From: Phlegmacium glaucopus | Lineage: Eukaryota > Basidiomycota > Agaricomycetes > Agaricales > Cortinariaceae | Direction of reading: 5' to 3' | NCBI GenBank assembly: GCA_015039465.1 | Contig: MU130619.1 | Location: 16,266 to 80,265 of the forward strand | Length of the DNA stretch: 64,000 bases | Shown here: positions 45,154 to 57,489 of the stretch, piece by piece | Numbering within the stretch: the first letter of the stretch is position 1 | Layout: every line of letters starts with the position of its first letter | Translations under genes and position numbers: made by a program | Notes under the pieces: model-generated | What the model was told of the DNA's origin: nothing | The model's input: only the letters and a program-made list of their open reading frames with translations | Databases searched by the model: none

Positions 45154-47304
45154 ATGGCGACTCCGGAATTACCAGAGCCCATGAATTCTTCACCCTATCA
45201 TTCAAAAGTCAAGATTACGACCACTCTTTCGGATCCTACATTCGTAGCTGGCAACGAACTTTGTATCAGGAAAATTGGATATGGAATGTCGAGCTGATAG
45301 AGGTTTGGGTATTGGTATCCTTATGGTTGAGCTATTTGCTATACAAGGTTCGTTGGTCAAACGTATCTGAATGAACACAATGTTGATATTATTCAACAGA
45401 ACTTTGATCTCGAGACCACTCTGCTGCTTCCACTTTTCTCCACAGTCGTCGTCTTTTCCAAGGTCCAGGTCTACCGCCCTCAAACGCCGTCCAAGCATAT
45501 ACAATGCTAGGTGACCCTCCTCTGCCACAACATTACTACCAAGCCAGACGAGGAAAATCGACCTTTCTATTCCGTATACCCATCCCAACCTCATCTCCTT
45601 CTTCCATCTCTTTTGCATCCGGTTTGGCAAAAGTGAACCCCGAGCGAGCGTCGGTGTTTATTGGAAAAATGACAGGAAGTTGGATGTTGATAATAAGACT
45701 GTGGATGTTGCCGAGGCATATCCCTATGATAAATCTCCACCTGAAGCTATTGTGGTAGGCGATAATGGGAAATTGTGGATGCAGGGGCGGATGATTGGCG
45801 GACCCGTAGTGGCTGGTGGAACCGCTTATTTGGAACTTCAAGTCAAGAATCATTCTAATAAAAAGGTGATTCCTCTTTTTTCTTCCTTCCTTTATTTTAA
45901 AGCTGATAATAGTTGTATAGAACTCTAGCTTAACTCTAACGCTTACACGCACGCTTTACTTGCCTGGTCAACAACAACTACAGCAACCAGCTACAGTTCA
46001 AATATCGGACACTCTAACAACTGTTCCATTCCGCGGTCCAGAGTATATTATCCCCCCGGCTTCGGAAGGTGTCGCCAATCAGGTCTTTGACGTTCCTAAA
46101 CTTGCCCGAGGGGTTCAAAGCGGCACCTTAGATGGAGAAAGCGAAGAAGATGGAGGACAACCTAGGCGAACAGAGAGCCATTTTGAGATCCGGTGTGAAG
46201 TGGAAGTCAAATTAGGTATGGGTATCGGCAGGTCTGTTCACTAAATTATCTACCTTTGAACCGAGTTTTGATGATGGTTACTTTTCAATAGCAAAGATAT
46301 CATCCTCCACCTTCCCATTGATGTGGTTCATCCCATGGCTGTTCCACAACAGCCAATACTAGACCCGTTTATCCAACAACAACCAACGCCGTATACCTAT
46401 GCGAACCACGGACCCGTACCTGAACTTACGCCATACGCAGATTATACATCCTATTACCCCAATCAAGGCGCATATATCGACCCTACACAGATTCAGCCAT
46501 GGTTACCACCCATGGAACCACCACCTCTGCTTCTACCTCAAGGATATCCGCACGGTTATGCAACTTCACCTGGTCCTCAATTGCTACCGCCGTTTCAACA
46601 GTTTCATCCTATGCACGCACCAGCAAATGCTCATACTCCGCCACCACCGCGTTCATTCTTTCCTGAGGCTGTTCCCGGATTTTCCCCTGTTGCTCTACCT
46701 TATCTGCCTCCAATATCTTACCAGACCCATATTGTGGAGTCTCTACAAGAACCAATTTTCATGCACGGCATTCCGCCTACAATAACCTCCGATGGATGGT
46801 TTTGTTACTCCAGCTCCAAATCCTTCTTCCCCCGCTCCCAACGCCGTGCTATACTCCCCCGTCCTCAACTGACGCAACATTCGTTCACTCGAGATCCTGC
46901 GCTCGGTTCCCTGACTATCTCGAAGAGCGAACGAGTCGAAGAATTGAAGATGGCTGAGGAAGTAGTCGGGATCTTTGCCGAAAGCCGCTTGTGCTGCTAC
47001 TCTCGAAGGTCTTGATAGGGAGGTCAATTGGAATTATTTGAAAATAATAGGACGTTACCTGGACTACCGGTACCTTCTGGCAAGTTTGGAGGTAGGAGAG
47101 GGATGGGTTGGGATAATGGCTATGATGTCATTAGTACACAGAACCATGATAACGAAGAGGAAGAGGAGAGATTTGATGTCTGCATTCCCAGCTGCTGTGC
47201 ATGATCATCAGGCTGTTCAAGCTCGAGTTTTCATTGTTCAGGCAGTTTTTGGTTCGATTTTTTGGTGGATGGGCAGAATTATGTTGAAAGCCGGCAGAAC
47301 TTGA
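45154..47304 (+). pseudogene. Arrestin-like protein, copy 2, broken
   Basis: Same gene as at 32051. The middle part is better kept (NHSNKK, then LPGQQQLQQPATVQISDTLT and FEIRCEVEVKLGMGIG, intron, DVVHPMAVPQQPILDPF) with a long Pro/Gln/Tyr-rich tail open from 46323 to 47015. Breaks: near 45248 the sequence coding NFVSGKLDME is shifted; at about 45635 bases are missing after AAAGTGA, where other copies read RYELxASVGVYW; and the C-terminal part is frameshifted near 46790. It is non-functional as it stands. Confidence 0.65.
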
Positions 47305-47729
47305 TGAATTGAGGTTCAGTTGGATGGAGTATGAGCAGCATAGAGGTTGCCGTCAGGGGATGCTGTGCGCCGAAGAGGTATTCCGGACGTATTTCGCTGC
47401 GAGATCTATTGAATTGTCAGTAATTATGTAAACTACGCGGCGCGTTCGCAGAATAAATGCACATAAAATTTTAGTACGGCTATATGTACCGACTTAGAGT
47501 AACGGGAGTCAGAACCACCTGCAACTCTGCGCATTCTATCTTCGTCAGTGCACAACTATCCCGCGTTAGATATGCAAGAAAGGTTTTGTAGAAGGAGCTT
47601 GCTAGGAGAACACTAAGGACACGTCACAACTGTGAACTAGCACCCTTTCTCTCGCATACTTATACTTACGACTGGCAGATCAACAGCCCCTTGCATCGCC
47701 GAGTCTGTTTAGGTATATAGGTGTCAATA

Positions 47730-48720
47730 ATGTCATCTACTCCTTCAGAGGAGGCTTCCTTGCTTCATAAACTCGATACTACACCCTTGTCCAAATTCGA
47801 AGCGTTCCCAAAAGATACCTTCGACGTACAAGGCCCGTTCAGAGTCTCGCAGGTTTATGACATTATCCGTTGCTTTGCCGGCATTCACGCTGGTCGTAAA
47901 TGACATAGGCGAATTTCTCTGGGGTTGGCTCGACTTTGAGTTTAGCGTGGATAATAGTAACCCGTCTAAGTATTTAAACATTAATATTGATTTGGTTGCG
48001 GCCACGCCGTGTGGATGTGAGTGATATATACTCTCGCTTCCAACTATAGTGCTGACGTTGTTTGGATAGATTTAAGTGTCGACTTGAGAGATGCTATGAG
48101 CGATCAATTATTTTTGAGTGGTGGGTTTCGTCCTCTTTGATGTTCCCCAAGCCACCACTCTGCAGTAAGTATTTTTGCATTCTGTCGTGGCGTATTTTCA
48201 AGTTTCAGGGAGCATTCAGCAGCACTATCTGCAAGCCAAGCAATCACTCAGTCACTCAACTCTCGCGCTATTCGACTGGTTGTTCCAGGAAAATCTTTAT
48301 TCAAGCCTATGTATATCTATGAACCGGCTGAAAGTCCTTGCAGAATGTCTGGTACTCTGGCGGTTAAACGGGTGACGGGTGCGTTTCCTATCATACGATT
48401 TGCTCCCCCGGCTGATATTCGCCTGCTAGCCAACCTACACATCACGGGTCTTGGACATGGATATGCTAGTTTTTCACATGTTGGCCATAAACGTAGGCCG
48501 TCATGACCATTAGGATTTTCCCCCGCTGAACTGAAATCATAGAAATGAATTTTTCTCGTATCGTTACTGAATTCTCTTTGGTCCCCATTTCCTAGATATT
48601 GTACAACCACTCGACGACTCTTTCGAAGCAACAGACAAAAGTCAGTTTAATCCTTGTTAAATCATGAATCTATCATTAACCGTCAATTAGATTTTATCGC
48701 GTTCCAGTATTTCCTCCACA
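47730..48720 (+). pseudogene. ERV41/ERGIC-like protein, copy 3, N-terminal two thirds
   Basis: Begins MSSTPSEEASLLHKL, with the first transmembrane part and the WLDFEFSVDN-like motif. It continues to NLHITGLGHGYASFSHVGHK and MNFSRIVTEFSL-like sequence near 48545. It ends abruptly at 48720, where the deletion junction lies. It is frameshifted near 47800 (SKFEAFPKDTFDVQG). Not functional. Confidence 0.6.
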
Positions 48721-48726
48721 TTCTCC

Positions 48727-48867
48727 TGTAGTGTTGCAGAGTCTTCGCAGGATTGTTGTCTTGCCTGCGTTGGCTCGCCCTATCACGAGGATACGGAATC
48801 GAGTAAACTTTGTTTGCATTTTCCGAATCTGCTCAGCAGTGAGTTGGGGTTTCGATGAAGTAGACAT
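48727..48867 (-). pseudogene. GTPase copy 3, first-exon fragment
   Basis: Start codon at 48867 and 47 codons ending in LRRLCN, with the P-loop GRANAGKTT intact. It is clearly paralogous to the first exons of copies 1 and 2. It then runs into ERV41 sequence of the opposite strand at the deletion junction (48721-48727). Upstream similarity to the other copies is also lost within about 30 nt of the start, where relic sequence begins. Confidence 0.85.
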
Positions 48868-48889
48868 TGCGAAAGACGCTCTCGTAGAT

Positions 48890-50213
48890 GAGGTTAATAC
48901 CAGGCGCTATTGTTTTCGAAGGCGGACTGTGACTGCTACGGAGATAATTTCTTCCACTTGGCGAGCACTAGCTAAGACGTAAAGCTTAGCTTTGCGCGAT
49001 CGGTTGCTAGACCATCAGATTAAACTACTTGGGAACCCCGGACGAAAGCATCGACGAAGGGAGGTAACGCCCGCACGCCTCTGCTTTCTCCAATCGGATA
49101 TGGCACAAGTGCTGGACATGACCCTCAACGGGAATCTGTAGTACATCATGATAAAGTGTCGAGTCTGGAATGACTGAGACTTTGAGGGACAAGAGGGTAG
49201 AGCAGGCAGTTCATGATGCAGTTAGAATAGAGCAGTTAGAATCGATAGTAGCATTGATACGAGATCGGCCATTCAGTGTTCTGACTCTGAGTCACTGGGT
49301 GTTTGGTCGGTGCACAAGGGTTGACTACGTTAAAGGCCCAAGCCCACTCGAGTCCAAGCCGGCCCGCACGTCGCTATAAAATTGACATTGGCTAAAACTT
49401 TGATTTGTTCGATGATATCAAATATGGAGTGGGATACCACCAGACTCAAGTTTGTTTTGCGGAGACCGGTCTAAAGCTGCTTTGCTTGATAGCTCAACTG
49501 GAGCGTGATGTTCCAGAGGTCTTGCGTGACTGAGTGAAAGATCGTAAACCGATGGGAGGCACTGGAGGGATCCTTCTCGAAGGATCGGTAGGGCGCTTCA
49601 TCCTGCTTGCGGATGGTGCGTGCTCCTTCTGGAAATGGCAAACATCAAGATGAGCAATGTCAGCGCAAGGAACTGTCAGAATTGCTTGGACGACTCAGAG
49701 TGAGCACCACAAGACGTTCCATAGGCGTCGGCTCATCTGAGCCTTTGTTTCTAGTACTGCCCATTTGTTCGAAATAAAATCTAGTTTCCGTTTCATCGTA
49801 TGCCTCTTTGTATGACAGATCCGACAGTTAGTACCAACCGCAAAGTATCATGAGCAATGGATCTGTAAACAATAAGTCAAAAAAAATACAGGGTGAGGGT
49901 GAGGGATCAGCATCTACACCTGTCAGGTAGGTTAAAGAAGTAGATAATTAGACTGCTGGATGATGGTGGGGGTTCGTACTGGGTATCGCTTTCATCAGGA
50001 AAACCGGGGATTAGAAATCGTCCAGGATTAGCACTAAATGAACCTCTTGGCCTTGAGGCATGGGAAAAGAAGGCATCAATTAGCCCATCCGAGTCGCTGA
50101 ACGTTAACATTGACCGCCGGCTTCGGGAGTTTTGAACTGTGTCCAAGTATCGATCGCCATAGATCCTGTAATTTCACCATCATCATTTGAGAGTCGTAAT
50201 AAGGAGTAGCTTG
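48890..50213 (-). pseudogene. Unidentified minus-strand gene relic, copy 3
   Basis: Third-unit copy of the relic region. It contains the DTVQNSRSRRSMLTFSD stretch at 50080-50146 and FLIPGFPDESDTQYEPP. It is shorter than copies 1a and 2 because the part near 42658-43100 of copy 2 is missing. A 6-nt duplication-like insertion (SDSDG) distinguishes it. Confidence 0.4.
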
Positions 50214-51611
50214 TATGGGATGTTCAGCACAACACAACCGAGACGATACCTAGTTTTCTGTACCATTGGAAATAATATAAATAGATAGGCAAGCCTCTTG
50301 GTTGTCGAAGAAGATATCTTCACACACTATATGCACAGCCTCGACATGCCCCTGTGTACGAAGACAGGGAGTGGTAAAAAGATGGCAGGCATACTGCCTT
50401 CTGTCAAGGAAGCAAGCGTTGGTTTGATTGTATGCGAGTGTGAGAACATTTGGAGTCAACCCTTGTATTACCTGATGTAGATAGATTCCTTGCCAATTCC
50501 TGTTTCCCTCTTCAAACCCAAACGATGGAGGCCACTAATTGCTCATGAAACAAACAAAAAATCCTCTAGATTTCCTACATCCAAATGTTCCCATTTTATT
50601 CATATTATAGTCCTCAGCAGCAGGTCAACTTGCTTCAAACAATACCGATATCTCCAGGACTGCATCATATACATAGCCTGAGTGCCATTGCGTTGCATGG
50701 AATTTACGAGTCCCTCGCCATGCTCGGTTCAATGAGATTGCGGAATGTAACAACGGTAGCATGAGAGTGAGCACTGAAGGTAAACAATAAGCTCATTTTG
50801 ACGAAAATGAGGACCCACACTCATTGTCACTAAGGGTTCCTATCATATTCTTGATAAATTGTAACTTTTTGACCAGGTCAGGCAGCGGTGGTGGTAGCGT
50901 CAATTACGGTTGGCGCCTGGGTTCAGGTCTAAGTTTTGCTTCACTTGGTGGTTGATGGATTCTTTGGGGTCCTTGATCAAGTTTAATGGTGAGATCCTGT
51001 GACCCGTGAAGCGGTCACTACAATATATTGGGTATTTTGAGTATCACAAAATGTAAATCACTGTTTAAAATCATCCGGAAAACTCACATTTGAGCGATGT
51101 CACTCTTGTCGTCTTAATGGTTGTCAACTTATCTGAGTGTCGTGGGGGAACTTGGTGAGTCTACGAATTGCGTGGACGGTGGAGGGCTTGCTGCTTTGTT
51201 ACTAGCAAGTATGGGGTTTTGCAGCCACCATCAGGTTCGTTGCAAAACTATTCTATGTCATGAGGTTCTTTGACTGATGAAGAGTAGGCCATTGATTAGA
51301 GGCTTTCTATCCCACCGGTGACCTGCATGAACACTTCTCGAAAGCCTCAGGATCTTTGGGAAGTGATTATCCATGCTTTCTGCCCTGTCTCGTCGGCACA
51401 GTGTTAGCCTATTCACCTTCCTGCTTGCATCTGTCATACTCAAAGTTCATTATGTTTGTTTCATGTATGATGTAACCCCCAAAGTTATCGGATTGTTAAC
51501 ACAAAGAATAATTACAGAATTCTTCAACTTGTAAATATCATTAGTCCCCAAGGATGGCCTTGCAATAACAGGCAGAGATTTTACTCAGAACAATGACATT
51601 TTACATTATAT

Positions 51612-53815
51612 ATGAAATACTTTGCTTATGAGCGGCCTTTTTTTTGGGGGGAGAAGAGGATGCGCTATGGGATGTGCCACTGCCGCTTGGATGCCCATTG
51701 TCTGGAGTCTCGACGACGAGGTTTGTGAGATTCAGTGCATTGCAGATCCAGTTCTTCTTGCAGGCGGCTTCATGCTGGTCCTGGAAAGCCTGGATTTCAG
51801 ATGGGCCTTGGTCCCAGTAAACATCTTCGGTACCTGAGCTTCTAGGAAGACATTATCAGAATTGTGGGGTCACTGAGGTAGTAAATAGGATAAATGCACT
51901 TACATATGGCACTGCAGGTCAATGAGACACATTTTCCCCTTCCTGTCAGGCGCACCTTACAAGACAAGGTGAGATGATGAGGCGCAGATTTAATAACCAC
52001 CTGTGCTCACCTTGGAGGTCACAAATGAGGACATCATTACTTGAATAAACCAGGGAAAAATGAGCAAATGCGTGGATTGCTTTTGTGAGATGATCATCAG
52101 CAGTGCCTATAGTTCCATTTCCAGTAAACTTCTGTACTTTGGCGTCATGAGGTCCACAGGGCAAGAGAGGTGTTGCAAGAAAGTATTTGTGTGGAAGTGC
52201 ACGACTGCCAGATGTGGGAGTGGGTATGATTTTCCCAAAAATGGATGCTTCGAAGTTGAAATAGAATTCTATTGATATTGAATATCAGTATCAAATATTG
52301 GAGGGCCAAGGAGGAATTTACTAGGGATGGTGGTTACTCCAGCGGAACATGCAACCTCATCAAATGCATTTTTGAACGCATCACAGAGGCAGAGTAGTTT
52401 GTACTCAGCCTCAAGCACTTTCTTCACCTCCTCCCCGCTCATCTTGAAGTCAAGTGGGAAGGTGACAACATACTCGCAAGCATCAAATCGGGCCTACACA
52501 CATCCAAAAAAAAAAAAGTGAAAATCAAGCTTTGAGATAATCAAGCGCTTACATATATACCACGCTTAGTAAATCCTTCACCAATAAACCCAGCTTGTCC
52601 AGCACTTTCAGACTGTGATGTCGGAGAAACCTCAATAACTTCTCATTTAGTCAATTCCTTAGTAGTGACCTGACCAGTACCATCAAGGTTGAAGTGAGCT
52701 GTTATCCGCTGAAAGTTACATGCAACCAGCATGAGATTGCGAGTCCATGTGATGGGTTTGGCAGCAGGCCGGTATGCGCTCTTTAGGACACTAGATTGCG
52801 GCCGAACTGAGGAAGATTGCAGTCCTGTGGCAGCACTGGAGGGCTGTTGGAGGGAAGTATGGGATGATGATGCAACCACTGACTGCCTGGAATGTGTAGG
52901 TTGGTGAGAACTTGACTGGGCACTTGCATGTTTTTGTTTGGAACCAACAAAAATGGGGTCGGTGTCATCGTCATCGTTGATCTTGTGTGTAAAAATGAGG
53001 ATAAGTCAGTGCAAAAAAAGGAAAGTGATTGGGTACAACATCATCTTTTTGGAATATGAACCAAATATAAATGAACCAGTTATTCAGCTGCTGCGCTGTA
53101 CCTAATTTCTTCTGCACAAATTCCTCCTTGAAGAGCAGAGATACAGAATTGTCGCGGTCAAAGTGCATCAACGAGGAATATTTTGAGCAATTTTCATGGG
53201 CATGGCATGTCACATTTGACCTACACCATATGGAAATGGGTAAGTAGGTTGAAAGAACGATACAAGGTCATGAGCTGACCACTGACTTACCAAGTCAACT
53301 CCTTTGCCTCTGGTCTGTTTTTCTGAAATATAACCTTGATTTACCCAAGTAACTGATCAAGTGCCTGATGGGTTGAAGTGGTGGGTTCAAAAACATGGAC
53401 AACACGTATGGTCTTGATCTATCATCCAAAATTAGTGGGTTATTCCCCAGCAATTCAAGAAAAGAAATCATACCTCAGTAAGTCGATTGGACAAGCCCTC
53501 TGCCATCCAAAGCACTGCAGAAATCCGGATTCCATTGTCAAGGAGTTTCGCCTCTTCTTGCTTTGCCTTCCACAGCTCGAGAGCCTGATTGGCCTTTCCC
53601 AGGTTCTTGAATTTGTTCAGGCCTCGAGGCTGAGGTACACCTCCAACTGTACAAACACTGTTGTTCAGCCTGGGCTCCGATGCCTGGGAATGGTAGGATG
53701 AGGCAAGGTGGAGGATGGATGTTGCCACATCTGAACTATCAGTGCTGGGGTCAATGTGACAGCCAGCAGTTTTGCCACTGCCAAATAAGATTTCTGCAAT
53801 GCTGGGCCTTGTCAA
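51612..53815 (-). CDS. Alpha-kinase-family protein, multi-exon
   Basis: Minus-strand exons encode a Ser/Thr-rich N-terminal region (53815-52980) and then kinase-like pieces in family order. These are FIGEGFTKRGIYARFDACEY, LATPLLPCGPHDAKVQKFTG, TADDHLTKAIHAFAHFSLVY, VLICDLQ joined by intron to GKMCLIDLQCHM, and GPSEIQAFQDQHEAACKKNW with the terminal C..N.C zinc-module motif (HEAACKKNWICNAL). This is the alpha-kinase (eEF2K-like) fold, often amplified in mushrooms. The ATP-binding N-lobe is only partly visible and I did not resolve all introns. The exon joins around the DLQG element are clean (donor GTGAGC, acceptor GACAG), so the gene may be intact. Its place inside a repeat-flanked insertion suggests transposon cargo. 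Confidence 0.6.
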
Positions 53816-54303
53816 GATTAAGTTTGGAACATCTTTTGCATTTTCTGGAATGTGATATTTTGAGTTGCAAGCTATCTACCATTTCAATTAAAATATTTTG
53901 CTCATGGTAGTGCAGAATACATCCATTACACAACGGTTTTTGAAGATTGGCAGATATAATACCACACACAAAACATTGTGGCGTGTCCTATCACATAATG
54001 GAAGGTGTGTGTGGATAAATGTTAATGTGACTTAAGGTGGTAAACTTATGTTAATGAGCTGCAGCTCAATTGATGATAAACCAGGTGGTTTTTTTGCCCT
54101 GCATTTTCCGCAACTTGATGCTTCATCAAGAAGAAAAAACTCAAAGCTACAAGTAGGACAATGGGGCATTGCGGATAGGGCAGAGTTAACGGCAAGGGTA
54201 AAGAGTTAGACAACATTGAAAATTTTTCATGCTTCGTAGACCTGAACCATGAGGAGACCTGAACTATTGATCAAAAAAGAGTATAACAAATGATTAAACA
54301 TAG

Positions 54304-56650
54304 CTAATCCAACTCCAGATCTAGTGGGAATACAAGAGGGAGAAGTGTCTGGAAAATGTCCCACACATTTTCAAATGTCAACTCGGAGAGGGCAAGGGAC
54401 TCATAAGCGCTGTTGGCTTTTGTGGCGAATTCTGGTGACACAAACTCGAGTAGCGCATCACCCCCCATTTCCTCCTTGAGCTTGTGGATGATAGACATGT
54501 CAGGAATCTGAAGGAGGCAATCAACCAGACCGTAGTTCTCATGCAAGCTAAAAGCCGTGTTCCAAGAGCATCCAGATGGGCCAGCCTTATTCTTATCCTT
54601 CCGCATTCGAACCCCATTATGGAAGTCAACAAACTTGTCAAGCTCCTGGCGAAGTAATTTTGACCATAGGTACTGACAAAGTTCACTAAGCGCCAAGATA
54701 GGAATGTATTAGTGGTCCGGTACCATTTTAATGCAGGGAAGGATACTCACTGCTGCTGGCTACATCAGGAAAAATGATTTTGTCCCTAGGTAGCCTTGGG
54801 TAATTTGTTAGTATCACATCACTACTCAGGACATCCCAGGGCACCCCAGGACACCCCAGGACATCCTAGAGCAGCACAGGTAAAATTTGAGTGTTACACA
54901 CTTATCCAAGGACACCTCAGGACAACCTAGGACAGCATAGATAAAGTTTTGAGTGTCACCCATTTTCTCAGGACACCTTTAGTGTATCCTGGTGCATTGA
55001 CCATCTGGATTAAATCACATCAGGAGGCCCTGGGAGTCCCTTAGAATTTATGAATTTTGCTAGAAAATCTTTGACTGCCATGTCCAGGAAAGTATTTTGC
55101 AGTTTTCTCAATAAGGAGAGCTGCTATTAATATAATTTAAACATATTCAGGGTCCTAAAACAATTCTCTACCATCTTTAAAAAATTTCCTTTTTTGGAAT
55201 TTATGTAATCTACCCTGCCAGCACCATATGCTTGAAATCATGCTTATCTGTGATCATGTGACCAATGGTCTGTGCGCCATCCAAAAGATATATAAACCAC
55301 CCACAATTTTGTTTTCTTATTTCCTACTTCCCCAGTATTATACTAGTATATTTATGTATCACTATTTTATTATTATTTTATTACTAGTATATATGATGTT
55401 TAGAATAATTGAATATATTTTTATTATTATTATTATTATTCTGTTGTGTGAGACCACTCAAATATCTGGTTTATATATGTTTTCTAGCATCAGATCCAAA
55501 GGGACTAAGGCTGCCTCAGGATGGTCTCAGGTTGCCTCAGGTTGCTCTCAGGTTGCCTCAGGTTGCCTCAGGACACTCTCAGGTTGCCTCAGGTTGCCCC
55601 AGGACAGCCTAAGACTTTTCATACATAGGTAACTTGCACCCCAGGGCGACCTCTTGACCTGAGTGCCCTGAGCTGCCTGGGGCACCCCAGGACATTTCAG
55701 GACAGCCTAGGGCAGAAGTCATTTTTCCTGATGTATTGTCAGGATTGTACTTTCCTTCAGTAACTCCATCTTTGAAGACAATGACAGTGTTATTGCCCCA
55801 ATCAAGACGGAGCCGGAGCCAAGACCACTCTATAGCAATATTGTGCACACTACGCACATAGGAGTGGGCTGGAAGTATTTCTCCATCATATTCGGGGAAG
55901 AGAGTTGCTCTATGACATACAATTAAAAACTAACTAGGAAATAAAAGGTGAGAAGTACCTTAATGTGTTGACAAGCCCATACAGCTGGGTGGTTTCCGAT
56001 CCACAATCTGTCGCAAACTGGACTGGCATGCCTGTAATAAATGGAAGATAATTAGTCGGGTAAAATAGCAGGGAATGAATTGACCATACCTCCAAATTTC
56101 TCAATCAGAAGCAAGCAAAAATAACCAACAACATCCCCCAGTCTATTACTTGGGACAACCCAGGCGCCTAACCATTTTGAGGTAGCATCGTCAACAACTG
56201 CCCAAATAGGAAAGCCAATAGAATATAGTTTATCATGTCCATCTCCCAACCAGCGCTCATGGATACCATAATTGGCTTTGACAACTCGAATGATTTGCTT
56301 TGAAGTCGGATCACGCATTGTGAATGCTGATTAAGGCCAGCAGGATTGCGATTGTATGATGAGCTTGACATGATTTGTGCTTGCTGAGGTGCACTGGAGG
56401 ATTTACAGTGCCGATATCTTGGACCACGTTTATATACAAACAGTAGTGGAGAAAATATTGATTGACGGACCTGATCACACCATTCTTGAATTTTATAAAC
56501 AGTTGGGCCTTTTCGTATCGTACAAGTGGCTGTCAGTCAAATGCATAGAGTCATAACGGAGATAAATGTGGATGAAGTTGAGAACATACCTGCTTTGGTG
56601 AAATTGAAGATGAGAAATTTGAGCTCAAACCACATTCCTTATAACCCATG
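54304..56650 (-). pseudogene. Integrase-like transposon protein, interrupted by a MITE
   Basis: Minus-strand pieces of the integrase-core protein family common in basidiomycetes. In order: DGHDKLYSIGFPIWAVVDDA, WLGAWVVPSNRLGDVVGYFC, then after an intron GMPVQFATDCGSETTQLYGL, then SYVRSVHNIAIEWSWLRLRL and DWGNNTVIVFKDGV. After the MITE (54763-55733) come ELDKFVDFHNGVRMRKDKNK and FVSPEFATKANSAYESLAL, ending at 54304. The two Asp (DGHDK, TDCGSE) and the Glu/Trp segment fit an RNase-H-like integrase core. The N-terminal part above 56380 is unclear and appears to have stops or unresolved introns. The MITE separates the core from the C-terminal part, so the gene is likely dead. Confidence 0.7.
54763..55733. 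mobile_element. Tc1/mariner-like MITE with CCCAGGACA repeats
   Basis: A 971-bp non-coding element with imperfect inverted ends (CATCAGGAAAAATGA at the left, its complement at the right, and CCTAGG some 28 nt inward on both sides). It is flanked by TA on both sides, the typical duplication of Tc1/mariner elements. Just inside each end are arrays of a degenerate 9-11-bp word (CCCAGGACAC at the left, GGTTGCCTCA at 55520-55600). The centre is AT-rich with an ATT microsatellite near 55420-55440. Confidence 0.85.
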
Positions 56651-56690
56651 GTATTTTGCTGAAAATGAATAAATAAGCTAAATGATGACA

Positions 56691-57481
56691 TAGTGATGCC
56701 AAAGTTCAGTTCAGTTCAGTTCAGCAGCATTTTTTGCTGAACTGAGAACTGAACTGAACTGAAGAACTGTTATAAATTCTATATTTTACTTATTATTGGA
56801 AATTTTATGGTCCAAGGACCATCCTTAGGCCTTAGGCACTTAATTTCTACTCATGTATGATCTCAGGACTCCTTGACAATATATAACACCACTGATTTGT
56901 ATTTATGTTCCAAAATGAATAATGCTAATATATAACATAATCACATCATATACCAAGTCTGGCCATTATCTCCTTGCTCAATCATTGTTTTACTCCCAAA
57001 AGGACTTCCAAATCATTTGTACATCACTAAAGAACTAATTTCCAGGATGTAGAATATGCAGGGTAACCGATACTAAGAAATGAGGGAACCTCAGTGATAA
57101 TAAGCACTATAATATTCAAGAATATATTCCTAAGAAATGAGGGACTAAAACATAGTAAGTAATAGTTAAGCTATAACGAATGAGTAACTTACACCTCAGT
57201 GATAATAAGCACTGAGGTGTCAAGTAAACGACAACGAAATTATAAGTATGTATTATGTAATAATAGGTAAACTCGCAGTAGGTTCAACACAGGAAACATA
57301 AATCTATATATAGGAATTTCTCATCCTTCCAGGACCTATCAGTTCAGCAGTTCAGTTCAGTTCAAACTGGATGAACTGCCAATTCTCCAGATGCCTGAAC
57401 TGAACTGAACTTTTCAGTTCAGTTCAGTTCAGTCAGTTCAGGTTCAGTGAGTCAGTTCAGAACTGAACTTTGGCATCACTA
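56691..57481. mobile_element. hAT-like MITE with subterminal TTCAG arrays
   Basis: A 791-bp non-coding element with ends TAGTGATGCCAAAGTTCAGT and its complement. It is flanked by the perfect 8-bp duplication TGATGACA (56683-56690 and 57482-57489). Just inside both ends are tandem pentamers (AGTTC/GAACT) in opposite orientations, and a further TTCAG cluster lies at about 57350-57470. The TAG start and 8-bp duplication fit hAT. Subterminal arrays of this kind can be transposase binding sites; that role is inferred. Confidence 0.93.
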
Positions 57482-57489
57482 TGATGACA

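Larger units (their letters stand above)
34431..47500. repeat. Segmental duplication, unit 2
   Basis: Second direct copy of the four-gene block, with the same order and orientation as unit 1. It holds the better-preserved GTPase gene, a shorter microexon array, a single relic region and a 778-bp MITE upstream of the GTPase gene that unit 1 lacks. Limits are by eye. Confidence 0.8.

Noticed and set aside
55228..55632. 134-codon plus-strand ORF with Ile/Tyr-rich and Ser/Gln repeats
   Set aside because: It lies wholly inside the TA-flanked MITE and consists of an AT-rich microsatellite plus the GGTTGCCTCA repeat.
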